Origin: Methanobacteriaceae archaeon
GTDB lineage: Archaea > Methanobacteriota > Methanobacteria > Methanobacteriales > Methanobacteriaceae
Assembly: GCA_900766745.1 (NCBI GenBank)
Contig: CAAFWR010000114.1
Location: 1-8,129 of the forward strand
Direction of reading: 5' to 3'
Length of the DNA stretch: 8,129 nt
Shown: positions 1 through 5,628 of the stretch, piece after piece
How positions within the stretch are numbered: position 1 is the stretch's first letter
Layout: each line of letters opens with the position of its first letter
Program-made: the position numbers and the translations under genes
The notes under the pieces: model-generated
Told to the model about the DNA's origin: nothing
Seen by the model: only the letters and a program-made list of their open reading frames with translations
Database searches by the model: none

Positions 1-115
1 AAGAAACATTATTAACATTCTGAAGATTTACAGAATTATTAATAAAAATACAATCAGTTAAAGTACCCTTTTCACCATTCCAAAGCACAGCACCTCCATT
101 TTGGAAACTGAAGTT
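1..115 (-). pseudogene. Adhesin-like protein remnant, cut by window edge
   Basis: Reading the minus strand from 115 down to 1 gives an open frame beginning NFSFQNGGAVLWNGEKG and continuing TLTDCIFINNSVN. The GGAV(x)W..G...L.(D/N)C.F.NN pattern is the repeat unit of right-handed beta-helix, Pmp-like adhesin-like proteins, which are numerous in Methanobrevibacter and normally exported to the cell surface. An in-frame TGA at 116-118 lies immediately upstream, and there is no ATG, GTG or TTG start, ribosome binding site or signal peptide, so the piece visible here has lost its 5' part. It runs off the left edge, so its length is unknown. It resembles the second remnant at 4677-5486, including an identical 18-bp stretch. 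I am fairly sure of the family. I am less sure that it is dead rather than the end of a frameshifted longer gene. Confidence 0.55.
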
Positions 116-245
116 TCAATGAATATGAAAATTTTATATTAATCTTAGGTTTTTTCTTTCGGTTTTTAAGGTGTATCTATATGTCGTGTTTTTTTAAATG
201 TAGTTTTAATTATTATTTATTCTATCGGTTTTAAGTGTTGTTTAA

Positions 246-506
246 TCATGTCTCTTTAGTAGTATTCGCATCGATAATAATTTTTTCAATATTTTTATCA
301 GATGCATCTATATGCGGTCCTGTTAAAATGATAAAATCAGAATTATTCATTTTGTAATGTAACTCTATTCTTCTTTTGTTGAATTTGAAGTTATTTGTTT
401 TCTCTATCTGATTAATGCTTTCTAGATTAAGGGAAATGAAAATTAGCAGATATGAAGAAGAAACAACTATCTCTTTGACACAGTCGAAATGGTTTATACT
501 AACTAC
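246..506 (-). pseudogene. Unassigned protein-like open frame, probably a 5'-truncated gene remnant
   Basis: On the minus strand a frame of 86 codons is open between a TAA at 507-509 and a TGA at 246-248. It reads roughly SINHFDCVKEIVVSSSYLLI, then FISLNLESINQIEKTNNF, then KFNKRRIELHYKMNNSDFII, then LTGPHIDASDKNIEKIIIDA and a short polar tail. The mix of alternating hydrophobic strands and charged helical segments looks coding rather than random, and so long an open run is unlikely in sequence this rich in A and T. The only ATG (348-350) would give a 34-residue peptide and has no good ribosome binding site, so the likeliest reading is the C-terminal part of a gene that lost its start. I do not recognise the family and assign no function. 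Its 5' end lies in the ilvB promoter region. Confidence 0.35.
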
Positions 507-521
507 TTATATTAACTACTT
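493..521 (+). promoter_or_regulatory. Probable ilvB promoter with a 9-bp direct repeat
   Basis: Two TATA-box-like elements (archaeal box A) sit upstream of ilvB: TTTATACT at 493-500 and TTATATTA at 507-514. The second would place transcription start near 535, giving a leader of about 30 nt. The 9-mer TAACTACTT occurs at 500-508 and again at 513-521, bracketing the second box. Such an arrangement could be a regulator site for the branched-chain genes, but no known operator is recognised. Confidence 0.4.
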
Positions 522-554
522 CAAACTAATGTTAATCATAAACAAAAAAAGTTT

Positions 555-560
555 AAGGTT
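555..560 (+). promoter_or_regulatory. Ribosome binding site of ilvB
   Basis: AAGGTT matches the 3' end of archaeal 16S rRNA partially and lies 6 nt before the ATG at 567. This supports that start. The same AAGGTT is used by the Sm-like gene at 6627-6833. Confidence 0.6.
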
Positions 561-566
561 ATTAAA

Positions 567-2249
567 ATGAGAGGCGGAGAAGCAATAATTGAGTCCCTTA
601 AAAAAATGGGAGTTGAAGTAATCTTTGGTTATCCTGGAGGTCAACTCATACCATTTTATGATATGTTATATGATGCAGATATGCACCATATGCTAGTTAG
701 ACATGAACAATGCGCAGCTCATGCAGCCGATGGTTATGCAAGAGCATCAGGTAAAGTTGGTGTGTGTTTGGCAACCTCTGGACCTGGTGCAACAAACCTC
801 GTAACTGGAATTGCTACTGCATTTATGGACTCATCTCCAATTTTAGCTATTACTGGACAGGTTCCTTCTGTTTTAATAGGTAATGATGCATTTCAGGAAG
901 CTGATATTGTTGGTATAACCATGCCTATCACTAAACATAGCTACCAGGTTAGTAATCCAGATTTAATACCTTCAACAATCAAAACTAGTTTTGAATTAGC
1001 TAAAAGTGGAAGACCGGGACCAGTTTTAATTGATGTTCCAAAAGAGGTTCAGGAAGGTGAACTTTCTAAATTCAAGGATTCTTTAATTAGTACTCCTGGT
1101 TATAGTCCAACTATTAAGGGAAATATAAAACAGATAAAAAAAGCACAAGAGTTAATAAAACAATCAACTAAGCCACTTATACTGGCAGGTAGTGGTGTTT
1201 TGATTTCTAATGCAAGTGAGGAGTTAGTGGAATTTGCAAGATTAATAAAAGCTCCTGTTATGACTTCTCTTCTTGGTAAAGGTGTTATAGATGAGACTGA
1301 TGATTTGTCTTTAGGCATGCTTGGGATGCATGGTCGTAAAGTTGCAAATGACTCTATTAATGAAAGTGATTTGTTAATAGCTATTGGAACAAGATTTTCT
1401 GATAGGACTACTGGAAAATTGTCAGATTTCATGCAGGATGGAAAAGTTATTCATATTGATATTGATCCTGCTGAGATTGGTAAAAATGTAGACGTGGATC
1501 TTCCTATTGTTGGAGATGCTAAACATATCTTATCTTCACTTATTGAGGTTTTGGGAGGTTATAAACCATCCGATAAATGGGCTAATAGTTTAAAAATTCA
1601 AAAACGTGAAAAATATCCAAGAATCAGCTATGATGACGTGCCTTTAAAACCACAGTCAGTAATGAAGGAAATTGGTGCTGCTATTAATGAAGATACTATT
1701 ATAACTACTGATGTTGGTCAAAATCAGATGTGGGCAGCTCATTTCTTAGATATCAGAAAACCTCGCAAGTTTATTTCATCTGGTGGTCTTGGAACTATGG
1801 GTTTCGGTTTGCCTGCTGCAATTGGAGCTAAGGTTGCTTGTCCAGAAGATCCTGTTGTATCCATTAACGGTGACGGAGGATTTCTAATGGTCTGTCAGGA
1901 ACTGGCTACTATAAAACAGTATGACACTCCCGTTATTATAACTATTTTGGAAAATAGGACTCTGGGAATGGTTTATCAATGGCAAAATTTATTATATGAT
2001 GAAAGATACTGTCAAACCACTTTAAACGAATCTCCAGACTTTGTAAAGCTTGCAGAAAGTTTTGGAATTAATGCAGAAAGGATCACTAAACCTGGAGAAA
2101 CAGAAGTTGCAGTTAAGAAAGCTATTAAAGATAATGAGCCAATAGTTTTAGATATTGTTGTTGATAAGAATGAATGTTTGCCGATGGTTCCTCCAGGAGC
2201 TGGAATTAGTGAGATGTTAGGTGAATACAAACTTGAAAAGGATAAATAG
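567..2249 (+). CDS. ilvB: Acetohydroxyacid (acetolactate) synthase, large catalytic subunit
   Basis: Cytoplasmic thiamine diphosphate enzyme that condenses two pyruvates to 2-acetolactate plus CO2, or pyruvate with 2-oxobutyrate to 2-aceto-2-hydroxybutyrate: the first common step to valine, leucine and isoleucine. The 560 residues match the family length. The N-terminal pyrimidine-binding domain has the GYPGG segment (about 21-25) and the catalytic glutamate E47 in RHEQ, followed by an SGPGATN motif. A central FAD-binding domain spans about 190-330 (GMLGMHG, GTRFSDR). The C-terminal pyrophosphate domain has GDGG at 435-438 and ENRTLGMVYQWQ from 462. The cofactor motif usually has NN where this protein has E462-N463. 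I recall acidic residues at this place in other methanogen enzymes, so I do not take it as loss of function. The ATG start is supported by AAGGTT upstream and by the usual MxGxEAI beginning. It is the first gene of ilvB-ilvN-carbonic anhydrase. Confidence 0.96.
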   Translation: MRGGEAIIESLKKMGVEVIFGYPGGQLIPFYDMLYDADMHHMLVRHEQCAAHAADGYARASGKVGVCLATSGPGATNLVTGIATAFMDSSPILAITGQVPSVLIGNDAFQEADIVGITMPITKHSYQVSNPDLIPSTIKTSFELAKSGRPGPVLIDVPKEVQEGELSKFKDSLISTPGYSPTIKGNIKQIKKAQELIKQSTKPLILAGSGVLISNASEELVEFARLIKAPVMTSLLGKGVIDETDDLSLGMLGMHGRKVANDSINESDLLIAIGTRFSDRTTGKLSDFMQDGKVIHIDIDPAEIGKNVDVDLPIVGDAKHILSSLIEVLGGYKPSDKWANSLKIQKREKYPRISYDDVPLKPQSVMKEIGAAINEDTIITTDVGQNQMWAAHFLDIRKPRKFISSGGLGTMGFGLPAAIGAKVACPEDPVVSINGDGGFLMVCQELATIKQYDTPVIITILENRTLGMVYQWQNLLYDERYCQTTLNESPDFVKLAESFGINAERITKPGETEVAVKKAIKDNEPIVLDIVVDKNECLPMVPPGAGISEMLGEYKLEKDK

Positions 2250-2253
2250 GTGA
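2248..2253 (+). promoter_or_regulatory. Ribosome binding site of ilvN overlapping the ilvB stop
   Basis: AGGTGA is a strong Shine-Dalgarno match 5 nt before the ilvN ATG. Its first two bases are the last two bases of the ilvB TAG (2247-2249), so ribosomes finishing ilvB pass directly over the ilvN initiation site. This suggests translational coupling, which fits the fixed pairing of the two subunits. Confidence 0.75.
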
Positions 2254-2258
2254 GTTAA

Positions 2259-2741
2259 ATGGATGAACATGTAATAAGTACACTTGTAGAAGATAAGCCT
2301 GGAGTATTACAGAAAGTAGCTGGCCTATTTACTAGAAGAAGTTTTAACATCGACAGCATAACAGTTGGAAATTCTGAAATTCCAGGTCTTGCCCGTATGG
2401 TCATTGTTGTAAAAGGGGATCAAAAAACTTTAGAGCAGGTAACAAAGCAATTAAACAAGCTTGTTGATGTAATAAAAATAAAAGACATTACAGATATCTC
2501 TGTTAAAAGAGAATTATGTCTTGTTAAAGTAAATATTCCTAATGATAAAGCCAGATCAGAAATTATACAATATGTGAATATTTTTAGAGCAAAAATTGTT
2601 GATGTCTGTGAACATACTTTAATCATAGAAATAACCGGAGATAGGCAGAAGTTAAATGCATTTATTAAACTTTTAAAAGGATATGGGATTAAAAGAATCT
2701 CCCGTACAGGTTTAACTGCAATATCTCGTGGATCACAGTAA
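2259..2741 (+). CDS. ilvN: Acetohydroxyacid synthase, small regulatory subunit
   Basis: Regulatory partner of IlvB; it stimulates the catalytic subunit and in characterised enzymes confers feedback inhibition by valine. The protein has 160 residues, the standard length of the IlvH/IlvN family. An ACT domain covers about residues 3-75 (VEDKPGVLQKVAGLFTRR, then FNIDSITVG and EIPGLARMVIVV), and the C-terminal ACT_5-type domain covers about 80-157, ending in GIKRISRTGL. G15 in the DKPG turn and N30 in FNID correspond by position to E. coli IlvH G14 and N29, whose mutation relieves valine inhibition. A valine-sensitive enzyme is therefore likely, as an inference from conserved residues. The gene starts 9 nt after ilvB with an overlapping ribosome binding site and is followed after 12 nt by the carbonic anhydrase gene. 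Symbol choice between ilvN and ilvH is conventional. Confidence 0.95.
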   Translation: MDEHVISTLVEDKPGVLQKVAGLFTRRSFNIDSITVGNSEIPGLARMVIVVKGDQKTLEQVTKQLNKLVDVIKIKDITDISVKRELCLVKVNIPNDKARSEIIQYVNIFRAKIVDVCEHTLIIEITGDRQKLNAFIKLLKGYGIKRISRTGLTAISRGSQ

Positions 2742-2743
2742 TT

Positions 2744-2749
2744 GGTGAT
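2744..2749 (+). promoter_or_regulatory. Ribosome binding site of the carbonic anhydrase gene
   Basis: GGTGAT lies 4 nt before the ATG at 2754 and 7 nt before a second, adjacent ATG at 2757, so initiation may be at either; the proteins differ by one methionine. The leader (GGTGATTTAAATG) is nearly the same as that of ilvN (GGTGAGTTAAATG). Confidence 0.65.
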
Positions 2750-2753
2750 TTAA

Positions 2754-3281
2754 ATGATGTTAGATGAAATTTTAGCACACAACAAAGAATTTGTAAAAGA
2801 CTATGAAGGAGAAAAACTTTCTCACCACCCCCAAAAAAAGTTAGCTATTCTAACCTGTATGGATTGCAGATTAACAGGATTTTTGGAACCTGCTCTTGGT
2901 ATTGGAAGAGGAGATGCAAAAATCATTAAAAATGCAGGAAATACTATTGTAGGAGAAGATGCAATCAGATCCATTGCAGCAGCAATTTTCTCTCTTGGAG
3001 CAGAAGAAGTTATTGTAGTAGGTCATACTGAATGCGGTATGGCTGGAAGTGACCCAGAGGTACTTAAACAGAAAATGATTGATAGAGGAATTGATGAGGC
3101 TGAAATCGAAAAAATCGATTTGAAAGAGTGGAGCGGAGTTTTCGATGATGAAGAAGAAAACGTTATCGAAACTGTTGAAACCATTAGAAACAGCCCATTT
3201 ATTCCAAAAGAAATTCCAATTCATGGTGTTATGATTGACATTGTAACTGGTGAAGTTGAAGTAATTGTAGATGACAGATAG
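2754..3281 (+). CDS. Beta-class carbonic anhydrase (Cab type)
   Basis: Cytoplasmic zinc enzyme interconverting CO2 and bicarbonate. At 175 residues it is the compact beta-class form, like Cab of Methanothermobacter. Zinc ligands are visible as C35 in CMDCR, and H91 and C94 in GHTECGM. The catalytic dyad is D37-R39. The NAGNTIVGED segment (60-69) is also typical. No signal peptide is present. An acidic insertion follows at about 125-145 (DDEEENVIETVET), and the C-terminus is a short strand-rich segment (IHGVMIDIVTGEVEVIV). It follows ilvN by 12 nt with a coupled-looking ribosome binding site, so it should be co-transcribed with ilvBN. Acetohydroxyacid synthase releases CO2 and methanogens fix CO2 and bicarbonate, so a supporting role is plausible, but that link rests on gene order alone. 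A T-rich tract right after the stop probably ends the transcript. Confidence 0.92.
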   Translation: MMLDEILAHNKEFVKDYEGEKLSHHPQKKLAILTCMDCRLTGFLEPALGIGRGDAKIIKNAGNTIVGEDAIRSIAAAIFSLGAEEVIVVGHTECGMAGSDPEVLKQKMIDRGIDEAEIEKIDLKEWSGVFDDEEENVIETVETIRNSPFIPKEIPIHGVMIDIVTGEVEVIVDDR

Positions 3282-3293
3282 TCATTCTACATA

Positions 3294-3307
3294 TTTTTTA
3301 TTTTTTT
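3294..3307 (+). terminator. T-tract terminator after the ilvB-ilvN-carbonic anhydrase operon
   Basis: Six T, one A and then seven T lie 13 nt after the carbonic anhydrase stop. Oligo-T tracts on the non-template strand are sufficient for intrinsic termination in archaea. Its position supports a separate transcript for ilvC, although read-through is possible. Confidence 0.55.
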
Positions 3308-3394
3308 AAGTTTATTACAGCTTTTAAGTGGTTATTTTTGCTTATTTTATAAAAATACTGCTTTAAAATACAAAAAATTATTTTTTCCATTAAT

Positions 3395-3438
3395 TTTATA
3401 AAGCTATAAAACTAAACATATCACTTGATATATAATTA
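3395..3438 (+). promoter_or_regulatory. Probable ilvC promoter, with inverted repeat
   Basis: Within the 197-nt gap before ilvC there are two candidate archaeal TATA elements. One is the inverted repeat TTTATA-AAGC-TATAAA at 3395-3410. The other is GATATATAATTA at about 3427-3438. The latter would put the transcript start near 3457, just ahead of the ribosome binding site. The inverted repeat upstream could be a regulator site or just a TATA-rich element. Confidence 0.4.
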
Positions 3439-3464
3439 TCGTTATTATTTATTAAATTATCAAA

Positions 3465-3472
3465 AAGGAGAT
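3465..3472 (+). promoter_or_regulatory. Ribosome binding site of ilvC, fixes the start
   Basis: AAGGAGAT is the strongest Shine-Dalgarno match in the window, 6 nt before the ATG at 3479. It rules out the upstream in-frame TTG at 3425, which lies ahead of it and inside the likely promoter. Confidence 0.8.
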
Positions 3473-3478
3473 TTTAAT

Positions 3479-4471
3479 ATGAAAATGTATTATGATGCAG
3501 ACGTTGAAACTGACGCTCTTGATGGTAAAACTATTGCAGTTATTGGATATGGAAGTCAAGGTAGGGCACAATCCAGAAACATGGCAGACAGTGGAGCTGA
3601 CGTTATAATCGGTGTAAGAGAAGGAGGAAAATCTTGGGATTTAGCTAAAGAAGATGGCATGAATGTAATGTCCATTGAAGATGCAGCTAAAAAAGCAGAT
3701 ATCATCCACATTTTACTTCCAGATGAAATTCAAGAAGATGTATACAACAAACAGATTGCACCTTATGTAGAAAGTGGAAATACAATTTCATTCTCCCACG
3801 GTTACAACATCCACTTTGACTTAATAAAACCAGATGAAGATGTAAACATTGTAATGTTTGCACCAAAAGGTCCTGGTTCCATGGTTAGAAGAACCTACGA
3901 AGAAGGATTCGGTATCCCTGGTTTAGTAGCTGTAGAACAAGACGCTACTGGAGATGCTTTACAACTTGCATTAGGTATGGCAAAAGATGCTGGTTTTACT
4001 AAAGCTGGTGTTTTAGAAACCACTTTCAAAGAAGAAACTGAAACAGATCTTTTCGGTGAACAAGCTGTTTTATGTGGAGGAATTACCGAGTTAATTAATT
4101 CCGGTTTCCAAACTCTTGTAGAAGCAGGTTACCAACCTGAAATTGCATACTTTGAAACCTGCCACGAAGTAAAACTTATTGTAGATTTAATCTATGAAAA
4201 AGGATTTGAAGGAATGTGGCATGACGTAAGTAATACTGCTGAATATGGTGGATTAACCAGAAGAGAAACAGTTATTACTCAAGAAGCAAAAGACGGTATG
4301 AAAAAAGTATTAAAAGACATCCAAGACGGTACCTTCAAAAAACAATGGGCTGAAGAAAATGCAACTGACGGTGCAAACCTAAAAGAAATGAGAGATGCAG
4401 AATCTCAGGAAACCATTGAACAAGTTGGAGCAAGACTTAGAAAAGCTTGTGGATTACAAAAAGATGATTAA
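3479..4471 (+). CDS. ilvC: Ketol-acid reductoisomerase
   Basis: Second common enzyme of branched-chain amino acid synthesis: Mg2+-dependent alkyl migration and NAD(P)H reduction of acetolactate or acetohydroxybutyrate to dihydroxy acids. With the ATG at 3479 the protein has 330 residues, the classic class I length. The N-terminal Rossmann domain carries GYGSQG at 23-28; the cofactor loop GVREGGKSW (45-53) keeps R47 and S52, which usually go with [14 protein letters not shown] and APKGPG contain expected active-site residues. The knotted helical C-terminal domain has the metal-binding acidic residues in DLFGEQ and the [16 protein letters not shown] segment, then AEYGGLTRR. The longer frame starting at TTG 3425 adds 18 residues unlike the family and is rejected. 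ilvC is separated from ilvBN by the carbonic anhydrase gene and 197 nt, and probably has its own promoter and terminator. Confidence 0.96.
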   Translation: MKMYYDADVETDALDGKTIAVIGYGSQGRAQSRNMADSGADVIIGVREGGKSWDLAKEDGMNVMSIEDAAKKADIIHILLPDEIQEDVYNKQIAPYVESGNTISFSHGYNIHFDLIKPDEDVNIVMFAPKGPGSMVRRTYEEGFGIPGLVAVEQDATGDALQLALGMAKDAGFTKAGVLETTFKEETETDLFGEQAVLCGGITELINSGFQTLVEAGYQPEIAYFETCHEVKLIVDLIYEKGFEGMWHDVSNTAEYGGLTRRETVITQEAKDGMKKVLKDIQDGTFKKQWAEENATDGANLKEMRDAESQETIEQVGARLRKACGLQKDD

Positions 4472-4475
4472 ATAA

Positions 4476-4502
4476 TTTTTAATCATTTTTAACTTTTTTT
4501 TT
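4476..4502 (+). terminator. Oligo-T terminator after ilvC
   Basis: Three T tracts of 5, 5 and 9 bases follow the ilvC stop at 4476-4480, 4486-4490 and 4494-4502; the last is followed by seven A. Multiple T tracts are typical of archaeal termination, and the T/A pair could also form a weak hairpin. Confidence 0.6.
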
Positions 4503-4676
4503 AAAAAAACGAGAATAAATAATATCGTTCTATTTTTTACTACCTCCTTGTGTTGTTTTGGTAGATTATTTGAAATTTAATTGCATGAGATATTGAACAA
4601 AGTATGCAAATATTGAAAGTTTATTTAAACACTTGAATCTTAAATAATTGTTATCAGAAATCAATCGTCCATATGA

Positions 4677-5486
4677 TATATTATTAAATTTAGCGAAAAC
4701 TTCAATTTCACTGGCTACGGAGGAGCAATATCCTGGACTGGAGACTATGGTATATTAAGAAACTGTAACTTTATAGATAACAATTTACCTGCTGCTTATT
4801 CTGGAGGAGCACTGCGATGGAATGGAAACAATGGAATACTAAAAAATTGTAACTTCAACAATAACAAAGCAGGCTATGGGGGAGGTGTTTATTTTGGTGG
4901 TATGGGTGGTATTGTCTCTGGTTGTACTTTTTCTGATAATGTTGCTAAAGATAGTTCCGGTGGTGGTCTTTACTTTTCTAGTCGTAATGGAGGTGTAGTT
5001 GATTCGATTTTCATTAATAATGCTGCTGTAATGAGGGGTGGTGGTCTTTTTATAGGTATTAATTCTACTACAATTAATTGTACTTTTAGGAACAATACTG
5101 CTAACTATGGTGGAGGTGTTGGTCTATATGTGGGTTATTTAATTGGGTCTATTTTTATTAATAATACTGCTTCTAGTTCTGGTGGTGCAGTTTACAGTTC
5201 TGATGGCAAGGATGGTGTCTTAACTGATTGTATTTTTTCAGGCAACAATGCCAAATCTGGTGGTGCTATTTTTTGGGCTATTAATAATGGAAACATATTC
5301 AATTCTATTTTTATTAATAATACTGCTTCTAGTTCTGGTGGTGCTATTTTTGTGTATCTTCAAGTTAATATAATCAATTGTAGCTTTGCAAACAGCAAAT
5401 GGGTCAAGTCCAACGGGATATATTCAAATGTTAAAATTAATATAAATGGAGGATGTTATTTTATAAATTTTATTAAACAATGTTAA
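4677..5486 (+). pseudogene. Adhesin-like protein (beta-helix repeat) remnant without start
   Basis: The frame is open from just after TGA 4674-4676 to TAA at 5484-5486, about 269 codons. It shows at least seven copies of a repeat of the form GG(A/V)(x)n G.(L/I)..C.F.NN, for example GYGGAISWTGDYGILRNCNF, SGGALRWNGNNGILKNCNF and SSGGAIFVYLQVNIINCSF. This is the right-handed beta-helix architecture of surface adhesin-like proteins in Methanobrevibacter. There is no ATG, GTG or TTG before the internal ATG at 4902, which lies mid-repeat without a ribosome binding site. There is also no signal peptide, so the gene is 5'-truncated. At the 3' end it stops soon after a KWVKSNGIYSNVKININGG segment, where related proteins, as I recall, continue into a longer C-terminal region, so it may be truncated there too. 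Glycine codons switch from GGA to GGT near 4884, suggesting a mosaic origin. Confidence 0.75.
5148..5344 (+). repeat. 41-bp perfect direct repeat inside the adhesin remnant
   Basis: The sequences at 5148-5188 and 5304-5344 are identical over 41 bases and differ at the bases on either side. They encode SIFINNTASSSGGA twice, 156 bp (52 codons) apart, so the repeats stay in frame. Recombination between them would delete or duplicate one 52-residue module without a frameshift. Confidence 0.9.
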
Positions 5487-5595
5487 AATAGTGTCTTGTA
5501 TTTTTTTCTAATTTGTAATGGGAGATGATTGGCTAGATATAATATGGCACTACTTTTTTTAAACAAAGAAACAATTTACAAAATTAAATAGCTAC

Positions 5596-5620
5596 TTTTA
5601 AAAACTATTACCTTTATATA
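5596..5620 (+). promoter_or_regulatory. Promoter of the marker 12 gene, apparently leaderless
   Basis: TTTTAAAA at 5596-5603 is centred about 29 bp before the ATG at 5629, which would give a transcript with almost no leader; no Shine-Dalgarno sequence is present. A stronger-looking box, TTTATATA at 5613-5620, would put the start near 5643, inside codon 5, so it fits less well unless a shorter protein from Met5 is made. Confidence 0.4.
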
Positions 5621-5628
5621 TACTAACC

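Larger units (their letters stand above)
116..566. other. Gene-poor stretch before ilvB
   Basis: No intact gene is visible here. From 116 to 245 the DNA is T-rich with stops in all frames that I checked. From 246 to 506 it carries the unassigned minus-strand open frame listed separately. From about 490 it holds the ilvB promoter and leader. I see no tRNA, transposase fragment or repeat array. Confidence 0.5.

Noticed and set aside
1100..1432. Minus-strand open frames within ilvB (also 2012-2230), ilvN (2420-2626) and the carbonic anhydrase gene (2871-3224)
   Set aside because: All are antisense shadows of well-supported enzymes, with no ribosome binding sites or recognisable motifs.
3425..3478. 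18-residue N-terminal extension of IlvC from a TTG
   Set aside because: It covers the likely promoter and the ribosome binding site itself; the ATG at 3479 gives the standard 330-residue protein.
4503..4676. Possible upstream part of the adhesin remnant in another frame
   Set aside because: I checked for the Gly-Gly/Asn-rich repeat before 4677 and saw none, so no simple frameshift restores the 5' end.
5148..5344. CRISPR or other regularly spaced array
   Set aside because: There are only two copies, they are coding, and they lie within a protein repeat.
4902..5486. Intact 194-residue adhesin-like gene starting at ATG 4902
   Set aside because: The repeat pattern continues in frame upstream to 4677, the ATG falls inside a repeat, and there is no ribosome binding site or signal peptide.
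1..5486. Simple insertion of the ilv locus into one adhesin gene
   Set aside because: The two remnants are on opposite strands and both lack 5' parts, which a single insertion into one gene would not produce without a further inversion.
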